This document shows, in pieces, positions 14,988 to 24,879 of a DNA stretch of 64,000 nt. The notes under the pieces are model-generated. The model searched no databases. It was not told the origin of the DNA and saw nothing but the letters and a program-made list of their open reading frames with translations. Within the stretch, counting starts at the first letter, position 1. Every line of letters starts with the position of its first letter. The translations under genes and the position numbers were made by a program. The stretch is taken from positions 1,054,001 to 1,118,000 of the forward strand of contig NZ_QFFJ01000001.1 of NCBI RefSeq assembly GCF_003308995.1, given 5' to 3'. The DNA comes from Chitinophaga flava. Lineage in GTDB: Bacteria > Bacteroidota > Bacteroidia > Chitinophagales > Chitinophagaceae.

Positions 14988-15920
14988 ATGAACAATCCTT
15001 TTAACAACCGTGTATTTGGCTGTGCCATTGTCAAATCAATCAATGCAAACTACAATGCAGATTTCTCTCATCAACCCAGAACCTTACCTGATGGTTCCGT
15101 TTATGCAACAGACAAAGCCTTTAAATACAGCATCAGGAACTACCTCACCAAACACCATAACGACGAAAAAATATTCTATTTCAAAAGCCTGAGTGAAGAA
15201 ATGCAGCCAAGAAGCCTTGAAGAAACCTATACCAGGTTCTTCGGACCAATACCCAAAGGTGATAAAAAAGAATCTCAGAAAGCACGAAAAATCATTCTTG
15301 AAAATATGCTGAGCTGTCTGGATGTCCGGATCTTTGGTGGAACATTTGCCAGTAAAGATGTCAACCTATCCTTACATGGAACAGTCCAAATTACCCATGG
15401 TGTAAACAAATTCGAAGACGGCTATATCTATTCCGAACAAATATCCTCTCCCTTCAGGAACTCCGGAGACACGAGCAACGATTCCATGCAAACAACATTG
15501 GGCACCCAATTCAAACTGAGCGAAGGGCATTATGTCCATCATTTCTCCATCAATCCCCATAACCTGGAAGAAATGAACAAACAGGTAAATCACCATGGTC
15601 TTAGTATGAAAGATATTACAATCCTGAAAGAAGCCATGAAAAACGGTGTCACCTTTTATGATTCAGCCGCCAAAGCCGGAGTAGAAAATGAAGCATTAAT
15701 GTGGATACAGCTGAAAGAGGGCTCCAGAATGGTACTTCCTTCTTTGGTAAACCTCATTGATATCAATAAAGAAAGAGAAATTGATCTATCCAAAGTGTCC
15801 GCACTTCTCTCCAGAGAAAACACTCAAAAAGAAATTGATAAAATCGAAATCTACTATAATCAGGCAGTAACCAAAGTCATCAACGCACCTGAAAACATTA
15901 TCATCAACGAGCTCAACTAA
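14988..15920 (+). CDS. cas7: Cascade backbone subunit Cas7 (Csh2-like)
   Basis: The 310-aa RAMP protein matches the Cas7/Csh2 family. It has the N-terminal strand VFGCAIVKSINANYNADFSH, the conserved LDVRIFGGTFASK segment (about 110-122), LHGTVQITHGVN (about 127-138) and a late MVLPSLVNLIDI strand. Several copies coat the crRNA spacer and every sixth base is flipped out between adjacent subunits, a point relevant to the pseudo-spacer match upstream. It follows cas8b by 60 bp and precedes cas5 by 5 bp. No anomaly is seen. Confidence 0.92.
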   Translation: MNNPFNNRVFGCAIVKSINANYNADFSHQPRTLPDGSVYATDKAFKYSIRNYLTKHHNDEKIFYFKSLSEEMQPRSLEETYTRFFGPIPKGDKKESQKARKIILENMLSCLDVRIFGGTFASKDVNLSLHGTVQITHGVNKFEDGYIYSEQISSPFRNSGDTSNDSMQTTLGTQFKLSEGHYVHHFSINPHNLEEMNKQVNHHGLSMKDITILKEAMKNGVTFYDSAAKAGVENEALMWIQLKEGSRMVLPSLVNLIDINKEREIDLSKVSALLSRENTQKEIDKIEIYYNQAVTKVINAPENIIINELN

Positions 15921-15925
15921 TAGTC

Positions 15926-16675
15926 ATGACGAATGAAAAACTGATTTCCTTTGATCTCAGAGCGGACTTTGGGTTCTTTAAGAAACCGGAACATAACGAC
16001 GGAATACTTCTCTCCTACAACATGCTCCACAAACCGGCACTACTGGGCATATTGGGGGCAATTGCAGGTATGGAAGGATATCAAAAAAAAGGAGAACTAC
16101 CAGCATATTACCGCAAATTGCGGGATATGCTGGTAGGCATACAACCACTTGATCATGAAAACGGACATTTCAGAAAAACAACTGTCAAGTATAGTAACAC
16201 AGTAGGTTATGCCAATGAAGATGGCCCTCTGTTGGTGGAAGAAACCATGGTTATTCAACCGGCATATCGCTGTTACCTGTTGTTAGACCTGAGTAATCCC
16301 GATCACCAAATGTTGTATGATCAACTGGCTTCAGGTAATGCAACCTTTATACCCTATATGGGTAAGAATGAATACCAGGCGTGGATAGATGGTAATATTA
16401 CAGTCTACCGGCACCAACCTGTGCAACCTCCAGAAAGTTATAATATCACCTCTCTTTTTATTAAATCGAGTGCTATACAGGTTCCGGAAAGTATTCCCTA
16501 TGGTTCTTTCTGTTACTTCGAAGAGTTGCCAATTGGTTTTAATGAGGAATTAATGCAGTATAAACTCTCCAATTTCGCATTTACTACCTGGTCGCTTAAC
16601 CCCGACCAACCCATTCCCGGCTTATATCAATTAACAAGTGAAGAAACAGAACAACAAATAATTCAGTTATTCTGA
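15926..16675 (+). CDS. cas5: Cascade subunit Cas5 (type I-B)
   Basis: The 249-aa protein has the Cas5 N-terminal RAMP fold: ISFDLRADFGFFKKPEHND, then SYNMLHKPALLGILGAIAG at about 30-48, the helix that grips the 5' handle. Cas5 caps the 5' end of the crRNA and contacts Cas8b. The stop codon overlaps the cas3 start by one base (TGATG at 16673-16677), so the two are translationally coupled. The C-terminal half is variable, as usual in the family. Confidence 0.88.
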   Translation: MTNEKLISFDLRADFGFFKKPEHNDGILLSYNMLHKPALLGILGAIAGMEGYQKKGELPAYYRKLRDMLVGIQPLDHENGHFRKTTVKYSNTVGYANEDGPLLVEETMVIQPAYRCYLLLDLSNPDHQMLYDQLASGNATFIPYMGKNEYQAWIDGNITVYRHQPVQPPESYNITSLFIKSSAIQVPESIPYGSFCYFEELPIGFNEELMQYKLSNFAFTTWSLNPDQPIPGLYQLTSEETEQQIIQLF

Positions 16676-19428
16676 TGCCAAAAACAATTAAAGAGACACT
16701 GGATAGTGCGCCCAATACCGCAACTATACTCCAAAACGCGCCGTTATACTGGGCACACATCCACCCTACACATAAGGAAGAATTATTAACAACGCATATA
16801 CTGTTGGTTAATTATTATTTCAAGGAGCTGGTGACTGCCCACGGACTGGAGAAGGTTATAGATAATCTGATTCTCGATATAGTAAAGGACTGGGAATCCA
16901 GCGCAATAGCTGGAGACTTTCTCAAACAGCTATTCGTGCATATCATTGTTTTCCATGATTTCGGAAAAATAAATGAAGCCTTTCAGGTAAAGAGAATGAA
17001 GAACAAACATTTTTCTCCGAATCAGGAAACCGTAATGGATCCGCCACATGGACATTCCCTGCTTGGTACTTTTATTTATCTCTGTTATCATTTTAATCAG
17101 ATAAAAGAGCTGGAAATACCCCAGCAAACCAGAGAGAACCTCTCCTACTGTACACTACAACTAGGCATTTCCATTCTCAGGCATCATAGTAGTATCCTAC
17201 CAGATACTGCGCCCGATGACCCGTATAGCTATCGTCAGATCCAAAATATTTTTACCTCTCTGACAAAGTATCCAGATCAATACATGATGCAGATAAACGA
17301 GTATCAATTAAAAAAAGATCTGGACGAAATACTCCTGAAATGGAAGCCTACAGCCACCAAAGTGGGATCAGGAAATCCATTTAAGTTATTCGCATTAGTT
17401 AAGCTCAACTTCTCTTTACTCACTGCCTCCGATTACCTGGCTACACATGAATATATGAATAGCAGCCAGGGAGGAAAAGAAGCGGCAACAACAGCATTTG
17501 GCGTTTTCGACAAAAGAGGCAGACTATCAGAAATTATCAAGGACTTCCGTCAGTTTGAATACAATGCAAAAACTTTCAGTAGTGGATCCGACCTTCCATT
17601 CGTCTTTCCAGAGGAAAAATCAAACGATAACCTCAAGAGATTGCGTCAGCAAATGGCACAGGAAGTTTTAAGCACTTTAAAAGCCCATTGGGGCAAGCGG
17701 CTCTTTTACCTGGAGGCTCCTACTGGCGGTGGAAAAACCAATTTATCTGTCATAACAGTTACAACCCTTCTGGAAAAGAATCTGGAGTTAAACAAAGTGT
17801 TCTATGTATTTCCATTTACGACACTTATCACTCAAACCCATCAATTCCTCAAAAAATCTATGGGCCTGGAAGAGGGTGAAATTATAGCTATTCACTCCAA
17901 AGCAGAATTTCAATCCGGGTCTCAACAAAATGAAAAGGAAGGATTTTATGGAGATGAATACAAAGATTACATCAATAACCTGTTTGCCCTTTATCCGCTG
18001 ACACTATTATCTCACGTTAGTTTTTTTGACATACTCAAAACCAATCGTAAAGAGAGTAATTATTTATTACATCGGCTGGCAAACTCCATCGTGATAATAG
18101 ATGAAATTCAGTCGTATACTCCAGATATCTGGGATAAGATGTTATATTTTATTAGTCAGTATGCTACTTACTTCAATATACGGTTTGTATTGATGTCTGC
18201 TACCCTTCCTAAAATAAGTAGCCTTAGCGTAGGACTTGAAACCCAACCAGACTTTGTTGATTTATTACCCAATGCCAGAAAATATATTACGAATCCCAAT
18301 TTTGCAGACAGGGTCCGTTTCAACTTTGAACTGTTAAACAAAGTAACCACTTTACCAGCTCTTGCAGCAGCTGTTATTGAAAAATCAGAATTATATATTC
18401 AGCAGAAGGGCAGTGTAAAAACTATTATTGAATTCATTTTTAAAAACTCCGCTGCTGAGTTTCTAAGAGAAATCAATACGATGCAGCACCCTTTCGACAA
18501 AATACTCATCCTATCCGGAACTGTGCTGGAACCTCGTCGCAGAGAGATTATCAATTTCATTAAACGATCTGCTAATACAAAAAGCAACATTCTACTAATA
18601 ACCACCCAGGTGGTAGAAGCCGGTGTAGATATAGACATGGACCTGGGATTTAAGAATACTTCGTTACTTGATTCAGACGAACAGCTGGCAGGCAGGGTTA
18701 ATAGAAATGCAATGAAAGGTTGTTGCGAAGTGTATTTATTCAATGTAGATAATGCCGGATTGTTATACAATAGTGATATCCGATACCGGCAAACCAAAGA
18801 GAAAATAAACCATGACACCTACCAGCGAATACTCAAAGAAAAAGGCTTCAGATATTTGTATGAAGAAGTCCTGGAATTTATAGATGAGAGTAACAATCAC
18901 GGTTATATTGACGATCTGGATGCTTATAAATTTTCCTTATCCCACCTTCATTTTATAAAAGCTAATGAGAAATTTAAGATTATAGACCAGCAGAATATCA
19001 GCGTTTTTGTTCCTTTAAAAATACCAATATCCATTGAAGGAGAAGAAACCGGAATAGAAGAAGCAATTTTTTCATCCGGTGAACTTTCTTTCTTGAAACA
19101 ATTTGAGGTATACCCGGACAACAATATGATGGATGGAGCGGCCGTATGGGGAGTTTATGAACTACTGGTCCAACAGAAAAAGAAACAGAAAAATTTCGAC
19201 ATAAGTATTCTTCAAAATTTCAAAATACTACAAAGCATATTATCGAAGTATACTTTCTCTCTGATATATCATGCCAACCAGCATAAAAATATGCTGAAGC
19301 AATTTGGAGATGAAAAACTGGGATACATATACTTAACCCACTGGGATGATGAGAGGACTGAGGGAAAAATATACGAATATGTTCATGGACTGAATAGCAA
19401 AGCATTCTCTGACGTCAATTTCATTTAA
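16675..19428 (+). CDS. cas3: Cas3 helicase-nuclease (HD domain plus DExH helicase)
   Basis: The 917-aa protein has an N-terminal HD nuclease domain with H41, H94-D95 (VFHDFGK), histidines near 125-127 and H170-H171. The SF2 helicase motifs follow: Walker A APTGGGKT (348-355), DEIQ box (476-479), SAT (508-510), VVEAGVDID (646-654) and motif VI AGRVNRN (672-678). All catalytic residues expected for ssDNA degradation and unwinding are present, so the interference nuclease looks intact. Cas3 is recruited by Cascade after R-loop formation. It starts inside the cas5 stop and ends 2 bp before cas4. Confidence 0.95.
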   Translation: MPKTIKETLDSAPNTATILQNAPLYWAHIHPTHKEELLTTHILLVNYYFKELVTAHGLEKVIDNLILDIVKDWESSAIAGDFLKQLFVHIIVFHDFGKINEAFQVKRMKNKHFSPNQETVMDPPHGHSLLGTFIYLCYHFNQIKELEIPQQTRENLSYCTLQLGISILRHHSSILPDTAPDDPYSYRQIQNIFTSLTKYPDQYMMQINEYQLKKDLDEILLKWKPTATKVGSGNPFKLFALVKLNFSLLTASDYLATHEYMNSSQGGKEAATTAFGVFDKRGRLSEIIKDFRQFEYNAKTFSSGSDLPFVFPEEKSNDNLKRLRQQMAQEVLSTLKAHWGKRLFYLEAPTGGGKTNLSVITVTTLLEKNLELNKVFYVFPFTTLITQTHQFLKKSMGLEEGEIIAIHSKAEFQSGSQQNEKEGFYGDEYKDYINNLFALYPLTLLSHVSFFDILKTNRKESNYLLHRLANSIVIIDEIQSYTPDIWDKMLYFISQYATYFNIRFVLMSATLPKISSLSVGLETQPDFVDLLPNARKYITNPNFADRVRFNFELLNKVTTLPALAAAVIEKSELYIQQKGSVKTIIEFIFKNSAAEFLREINTMQHPFDKILILSGTVLEPRRREIINFIKRSANTKSNILLITTQVVEAGVDIDMDLGFKNTSLLDSDEQLAGRVNRNAMKGCCEVYLFNVDNAGLLYNSDIRYRQTKEKINHDTYQRILKEKGFRYLYEEVLEFIDESNNHGYIDDLDAYKFSLSHLHFIKANEKFKIIDQQNISVFVPLKIPISIEGEETGIEEAIFSSGELSFLKQFEVYPDNNMMDGAAVWGVYELLVQQKKKQKNFDISILQNFKILQSILSKYTFSLIYHANQHKNMLKQFGDEKLGYIYLTHWDDERTEGKIYEYVHGLNSKAFSDVNFI

Positions 19429-19430
19429 CT

Positions 19431-19958
19431 ATGTCTGTCAATGGCACACTTATCCAATTATTCCATATATGCCCCAGGGAAATGTGGCTACATACGCATG
19501 GAATTAATATGGAACATACATCTGAAACTGTATATGACGGGAAACTGTTACACGAAACCAGTTATTCCCAACGTCCTGAAAAATATACTGAAATAACACT
19601 ATCAGCCTGTTTCAACAATATTCCATTAACCGGAAAAATTGATTTTTATGATGCAAAACAAAAAATAATCCATGAAACCAAACGTAGTGACAAAGCAGAA
19701 GTCGCCCACGAGTGGCAGGCAAAATTTTACATATGGCTCCTGCTATTAAATGACATCCCTGATGTCCAGGCGATATTGGAATACCCAAAACTCAGGACTT
19801 CCACTACTGTTCAATTAACCAGTTACGACATTCAGCATCTTACAAACACCATCACCACAATACAGCATTTACAACAATCGGACAAATGTCCGGATAAAAT
19901 CAAAAGTAAAATCTGTAAGAGCTGTTCCTATTATGAACTTTGTTATATCGAAGAATAA
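19431..19958 (+). CDS. cas4: Cas4 exonuclease (RecB-like, Fe-S cluster)
   Basis: The 175-aa protein has C14 (HICPREMW) and a C-terminal cysteine group C162, C165 and C171 (ICKSCSYYELC), which together would hold a 4Fe-4S cluster. The RecB nuclease core is GKIDFYD (D71) and HETKRS (E82, K84). Cas4 trims prespacers and selects those with a PAM during adaptation. It begins 2 bp after cas3 and cas1 starts 11 bp later. The length is normal for type I-B Cas4. Confidence 0.93.
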   Translation: MSVNGTLIQLFHICPREMWLHTHGINMEHTSETVYDGKLLHETSYSQRPEKYTEITLSACFNNIPLTGKIDFYDAKQKIIHETKRSDKAEVAHEWQAKFYIWLLLLNDIPDVQAILEYPKLRTSTTVQLTSYDIQHLTNTITTIQHLQQSDKCPDKIKSKICKSCSYYELCYIEE

Positions 19959-19969
19959 TTATTTTTTCT

Positions 19970-20974
19970 ATGAAGAAAAGTTATTACCTCTTTAACCCCG
20001 GAAGAATAAGCCGCAGGGACAATTCATTAAAATTCACGCCTGTTGACGATCTGGGCACAGAAGGAGCTCCCCGTTATATACCTGTCGAATCAGTAGACAA
20101 CCTGTATACCTTTGGCAGTCTGGATGCCAACAGCGCTTTATACAACTTTCTGGGAAAAGAACAAATCAGTGTCCATTTCTTTGACCACTACGAACACTAC
20201 ACAGGAAGCTTCATGCCCAAAGACTTTCTTTTAAGTGGAAAAGTTATTATCGCACAAACAGAACATTATTCAAACTCATCCAAAAGGTTGTCTATCGCCA
20301 GTAAATTTATTGAAGGAGCAGCATTCAACATCCTTAAAAACCTTCGTTATTATAATAATAGAGACAAAGACACCAGCGTCCAGATAGATACGATCTCTCA
20401 AATGGCGCCACAAATATCATCGGCAAAGAGTATTGAAGAACTGATGGGAGTAGAAGGACAAATACGCCTCACCTATTACCAGGCATTTGATCTTATCATT
20501 AATGATTTTGAGATGGGCACTCGTACCAAACAACCTCCATCCAATGAGATAAATGCCCTGATTTCATTTTTAAACATGATGTGTTATACGCTCTGTCTGG
20601 ATATGATCCACCATACACAACTCAATCCTACCATCAGCTTTCTGCATCAACCCGGATACCGGCGTTATTCACTCGCCCTGGATCTCTCCGAAATATTCAA
20701 ACCTATTCTTGTAGACCGGCTTATCTTCTCCTTATTAAACAAACGGCAAATACAAACTCAGGACTTTGACCATCAACTCAATAGCTGTCTGTTAAAAGAA
20801 AATGGAAGAAAAAAAGTTGTTAAAGCCTGGGACGACAAACTCAACGAAACCATCAAACACAGATCCCTGGGTAGAAATGTCACCTACAAACATCTCATAA
20901 AACTCGAATGCTACAAACTCGTTAAACATATTTTAAACATAGAGGAATATAAACCCTTTAAAGCCTGGTGGTAG
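19970..20974 (+). CDS. cas1: CRISPR integrase Cas1
   Basis: The 334-aa protein is read from the ATG at 19970 (MKKSYYLFNPG). An in-frame start at 19940 would overlap cas4 and add ten atypical residues. The N-terminal beta domain is followed by the helical catalytic domain, with metal ligands E162 (GVEGQIR), H226 (ISFLHQPG) and E241 (LDLSEIFKP). Cas1 forms the Cas1-Cas2 complex that inserts spacers at the leader end. All active-site residues are present, so adaptation should be possible. It is 23 bp upstream of cas2. Confidence 0.95.
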   Translation: MKKSYYLFNPGRISRRDNSLKFTPVDDLGTEGAPRYIPVESVDNLYTFGSLDANSALYNFLGKEQISVHFFDHYEHYTGSFMPKDFLLSGKVIIAQTEHYSNSSKRLSIASKFIEGAAFNILKNLRYYNNRDKDTSVQIDTISQMAPQISSAKSIEELMGVEGQIRLTYYQAFDLIINDFEMGTRTKQPPSNEINALISFLNMMCYTLCLDMIHHTQLNPTISFLHQPGYRRYSLALDLSEIFKPILVDRLIFSLLNKRQIQTQDFDHQLNSCLLKENGRKKVVKAWDDKLNETIKHRSLGRNVTYKHLIKLECYKLVKHILNIEEYKPFKAWW

Positions 20975-20997
20975 CTGATATTTACCCAATCTAAAAA

Positions 20998-21261
20998 ATG
21001 TATATCATCTTAGTATATGACATAGATCAGAAAAGAGTCGGTAAAATGCTCAAACTATGCAGACGCTATCTTAACTGGATTCAAAACAGTGTCTTCGAAG
21101 GAGAACTCACCGAAGTAAAACTGAAAGAACTACTCCTTAAAGCCAAAGAAATAATTGATCCCTCTTATGACAGCATCATTATCTTCAGCAGCCGACAGGA
21201 AAAATGGCTGGATAAACAAGTCGTCGGACTCGAGAAAAACAATCTCGATAATATGTTTTAG
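20998..21261 (+). CDS. cas2: CRISPR adaptation protein Cas2
   Basis: The 87-aa ferredoxin-fold protein has the typical start MYIILVYDID with conserved D8 and D10, then RRYLNWIQNSVFEGEL and a late IIIFSS strand. It forms the dimer core of the Cas1-Cas2 integrase. It is the last cas gene and is followed by the 207-bp leader and the array, with no terminator immediately after the stop codon. Confidence 0.95.
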   Translation: MYIILVYDIDQKRVGKMLKLCRRYLNWIQNSVFEGELTEVKLKELLLKAKEIIDPSYDSIIIFSSRQEKWLDKQVVGLEKNNLDNMF

Positions 21262-21347
21262 TCGTCCATGATACCTAAAATACGCTAATCCATCAGCAGA
21301 TCTTTGAAAGAAAAAAATCAAACTATTGATTTCCAACAGCTTAAATT

Positions 21348-21393
21348 AGTCGTCGATGTCCAGGGGTAATCATACTATTATACATCGACGACT
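21348..21393. repeat. 12-bp inverted repeat inside the leader
   Basis: AGTCGTCGATGT (21348-21359) and ACATCGACGACT (21382-21393) are perfect inverted copies separated by 22 nt. A third partial copy, TAGTCGTCCATG, occurs at the start of the leader (about 21260). Possible roles are a binding site for an integration host factor or regulator, or an RNA hairpin. Confidence 0.75.
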
Positions 21394-21429
21394 TTAGTAT
21401 CCTGAAATGGTGTATTTGAATTTTACAAC

Positions 21430-21452
21430 GCCTTGATTACAAGGCTTTTTTT
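21430..21452 (+). terminator. Terminator-like hairpin just before the first CRISPR repeat
   Basis: GCCTTG (21430-21435), loop ATTA and CAAGGC (21440-21445) are followed by seven T residues (21446-21452), only 16 bp before repeat 1. By sequence it is an intrinsic terminator or attenuator on the array strand. Confidence 0.65.
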
Positions 21453-21468
21453 AGAGAGGAAAAGGAGG

Positions 21469-24400
21469 GCGTTAATTGGACCATAGAGGATTTGAAAGGG
21501 CGTTACAGATGCAGGCCCTTGCCGATTCCGGTAAAAGCGTTAATTGGACCATAGAGGATTTGAAAGAGCCTATGCAGGATTGAACTAGAAAGAAATCCGC
21601 CACCCGCGTTAATTGGACCATAGAGGATTTGAAAGTAAAATTTAAAAACATGACAGCAAGTGAATTTATTGCGCGTTAATTGGACCATAGAGGATTTGAA
21701 AGCTGGTAATAAACCCAGGAGTAACATTCCACAGGTCCGGCGTTAATTGGACCATAGAGGATTTGAAAGTCACAACATAACCCTGCCCACCCAAAGAGTT
21801 TGAGGGCGTTAATTGGACCATAGAGGATTTGAAAGGAAGTGTGGATCATCCGCCGGACACTACGCCAGCCGCGTTAATTGGACCATAGAGGATTTGAAAG
21901 TCCAGAATGGGAAGAGTACAGAACCTATATAGGCCGCGTTAATTGGACCATAGAGGATTTGAAAGGAGTATTTCTAACAAAAAGCCCGACGTGGCGCGCC
22001 GCGTTAATTGGACCATAGAGGATTTGAAAGGCCACTTCGGCAACTGGTTAAAAGATCAAAAATTTGCGTTAATTGGACCATAGAGGATTTGAAAGAGCCC
22101 AAAAGCTCATCCCCACGTAGAACGAACCGGACGCGTTAATTGGACCATAGAGGATTTGAAAGTTGTCACGTGTCTCACAAACGGCAGATAGTAGCGTAGC
22201 AGCGTTAATTGGACCATAGAGGATTTGAAAGACATAATTAATCTGTTCGTCTCCTCTTCTTGTGCCTGCGTTAATTGGACCATAGAGGATTTGAAAGTCG
22301 ACATAACCCGTTTTGCCCACAGAAGATACGCGGCGTTAATTGGACCATAGAGGATTTGAAAGGCAGCTGGCGCTAGAAAAGATAAAATTTACTAAGGGTG
22401 GCGTTAATTGGACCATAGAGGATTTGAAAGGGGTTGCCTGAAAGACTGGCGTGCAAAAGATCCCGGCGTTAATTGGACCATAGAGGATTTGAAAGAGTTT
22501 TGAATGATACAGCAGCTAATTGATTTTAAGAAGCGTTAATTGGACCATAGAGGATTTGAAAGACGACCCGGAAATATCGGAATGGCTTGCCAATAATAAT
22601 GCGTTAATTGGACCATAGAGGATTTGAAAGCTTTGTAACAGCCTTCTTTGGGCGTGTCTGATTCATGCGTTAATTGGACCATAGAGGATTTGAAAGACGA
22701 CCCGGAAATATCGGAATGGCTTGCCAATAATAATGCGTTAATTGGACCATAGAGGATTTGAAAGCTTTGTAACAGCCTTCTTTGGGCGTGTCTGATTCAT
22801 GCGTTAATTGGACCATAGAGGATTTGAAAGACGACCCGGAAATATCGGAATGGCTTGCCAATAATAATGCGTTAATTGGACCATAGAGGATTTGAAAGCT
22901 TTGTAACAGCCTTCTTTGGGCGTGTCTGATTCATGCGTTAATTGGACCATAGAGGATTTGAAAGGATTCAGCAACCCGGTCTTTAAAGTCCTGCCAAAGC
23001 GAGCGTTAATTGGACCATAGAGGATTTGAAAGTCCGGACCAGCTTTGAATACGAAACAGAGTTCGTTAGCGTTAATTGGACCATAGAGGATTTGAAAGTT
23101 AAAATCAAAATCATTCTCATCAAAGTCACTTTCGCGTTAATTGGACCATAGAGGATTTGAAAGTTAACAAAGCTACCACCAGTCTACCGCTATGGTTGGC
23201 GTTAATTGGACCATAGAGGATTTGAAAGGGAGATACGGGAAGAGGCCTTCTTATCTGTAATACTGCGTTAATTGGACCATAGAGGATTTGAAAGGCCCGT
23301 GACGGATCTGGCTGTAAATCGTATATCCGCGCGTTAATTGGACCATAGAGGATTTGAAAGTAAGCAATCTTTAAAAAATTTAAGCTGTACCTGATAGCGT
23401 TAATTGGACCATAGAGGATTTGAAAGGTAAAGAAAGATGCATCCTTCGGCATCTGATACCGGGCGTTAATTGGACCATAGAGGATTTGAAAGGTAATCCA
23501 TCATCTGCCATGGCAGAAATGGCCTCTTTGCGTTAATTGGACCATAGAGGATTTGAAAGAAAATCACAGGGGCACCGTCATGGGTGGTAATCTCGCGTTA
23601 ATTGGACCATAGAGGATTTGAAAGGGCATGGTAGGAAGCGGGGGCGCTTTAAGTTCGTGGGGCGTTAATTGGACCATAGAGGATTTGAAAGGGTATAATC
23701 GTAAGAGTAAGTTCTTTGACATTGTAGCGTTAATTGGACCATAGAGGATTTGAAAGGCTGCTGCGGCAACCAATTCTGCTAAAGCTACTAATGCGTTAAT
23801 TGGACCATAGAGGATTTGAAAGGCTGATAGTTAGCCTCTAAATCCATTGGCAAAACCGCGTTAATTGGACCATAGAGGATTTGAAAGTGCTCTTCCCATT
23901 CACCATCTTCCGTCTCCCGGCCGCGTTAATTGGACCATAGAGGATTTGAAAGTTAATTGATTCTCTATCTAGTTTTTTTCTATTTACTGCGTTAATAGGA
24001 CCATAGAGGATTTGAAAGATAATGTTGATCTGAAAATCTGCCATACTGGTACAGGCGTTAATTGGACCATAGAGGATTTGAAAGGTATATGATAATAAAG
24101 ATAGCCTGGTTACTGAATAGCGTTAATTGGACCATAGAGGATTTGAAAGGCATCCTTAAACCAGTTGTCCTTATCGCTTTTCAGCGCGTTAATTGGACCA
24201 TAGAGGATTTGAAAGATGTTAAACTGGAAACGGTTATATATACATTGGTTGCGTTAATTGGACCATAGAGGATTTGAAAGTTGATAAAGGGAAGTAGGTC
24301 TTTTAAAAATGAGTTGCGTTAATTGGACCATAGAGGATTTGAAAGGAGAATCAGGCTATAGGATTGCTCAGCGGCGCCACTGCGTTAATTGGACCATAGA

Positions 24401-24741
24401 GGATTTGAAAGGTTTTACTACTAGGTGTTTTGAAACTTATAAAATTCGCGTTAATTGGACCATAGAGGATTTGAAAGTTCGGTTCTTATCGTCGAGAGCT
24501 TTATTCAACCGGCGCGTTAATTGGACTATAGAGGATTTGAAAGCCGAAACTATAAAGTTGGCGGTTGACTGGCATTTAGTAGCGTTAATTGGACCATAGA
24601 GGATTTGAAAGGTGGACTGGAGATAACGCCGAAGAAATTCTGACAAGCGTTAATTGGACCATAGAGGATTTGAAAGGTTCCTGGTATTTCTTTACTTTTA
24701 TTTATGTAGCCGCGTTAATTGGACCATAGAGGATTTGAACA
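21469..24741 (+). CRISPR. Type I-B CRISPR array: 50 repeats of 30 bp, 49 spacers of 35-39 bp
   Basis: The 30-bp repeat begins GCGTTAATTGGACC and ends ATTTGAAAG. Fifty copies run from 21469-21498 to 24712-24741. Forty-seven appear identical by eye. The copy at 23989 has T9A, the copy at 24514 has C14T, and the last copy at 24712 has the final AG replaced by CA. Spacers are 35-39 bp. Two neighbouring spacers (38 and 36 bp) occur three times in tandem between 22563 and 22934, so 45 spacers are distinct. Identical repeats at the left end and decayed ones at the right agree with a leader next to cas2 and polarised growth. No spacer was recognised by eye as matching this window. Confidence 0.98.
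22563..22934 (+). repeat. Tandem triplication of a two-spacer unit in the array
   Basis: Spacer A (22563-22600) and spacer B (22631-22666) recur at 22697/22765 and 22831/22899 with an exact 134-bp period. The copies look identical, indicating recent recombination between repeats rather than independent acquisition. Confidence 0.95.
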
Positions 24742-24776
24742 TTGTTCTCCAGGGAGTTATAAAGTGAGTGATAAGA

Positions 24777-24806
24777 GGATTAATCGGACCATTATCAGTT
24801 GAAAAA
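24777..24806 (+). repeat. Vestigial 51st CRISPR repeat
   Basis: GGATTAATCGGACCATTATC and the following TTGAAAA match the repeat at 19 of 30 positions without gaps, including TTAAT-GGACCAT. It begins 35 nt after the terminal repeat, exactly one spacer length, which argues that it is an old decayed repeat at the trailer end. Confidence 0.7.
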
Positions 24807-24879
24807 CAGAAAGACATTTTGCCTGCCATCACGCTTCCTGGAGAATATCTAACTTTAATAAAGTTCAAACCTCTATGTT

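Larger units (their letters stand above)
21262..21468 (+). promoter_or_regulatory. CRISPR leader
   Basis: The AT-rich 207 bp between the cas2 stop and the first repeat is the leader. The repeat ends in TTTGAAAG, the usual crRNA 5' handle form, so the array is read rightward. The opposite end carries the decayed repeats. Inside are a near repeat-like segment at 21282-21310, an inverted repeat at 21348-21393 and a terminator-like hairpin at 21430-21452. A TGTATTTG-like box at about 21411 could be a promoter. Confidence 0.8.

Noticed and set aside
21471..24700. Many short open frames in the array reading FKSSMVQLT or FQILYGPINA on the minus strand and VNWTIEDLK on the plus strand
   Set aside because: They are translations of the CRISPR repeat; the periodic motif is the repeat itself, not protein.
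11929..24741. Self-targeting spacers against genes in this window
   Set aside because: Reading by eye found no spacer-length match, but this is not a proper search; a sequence comparison would be needed.
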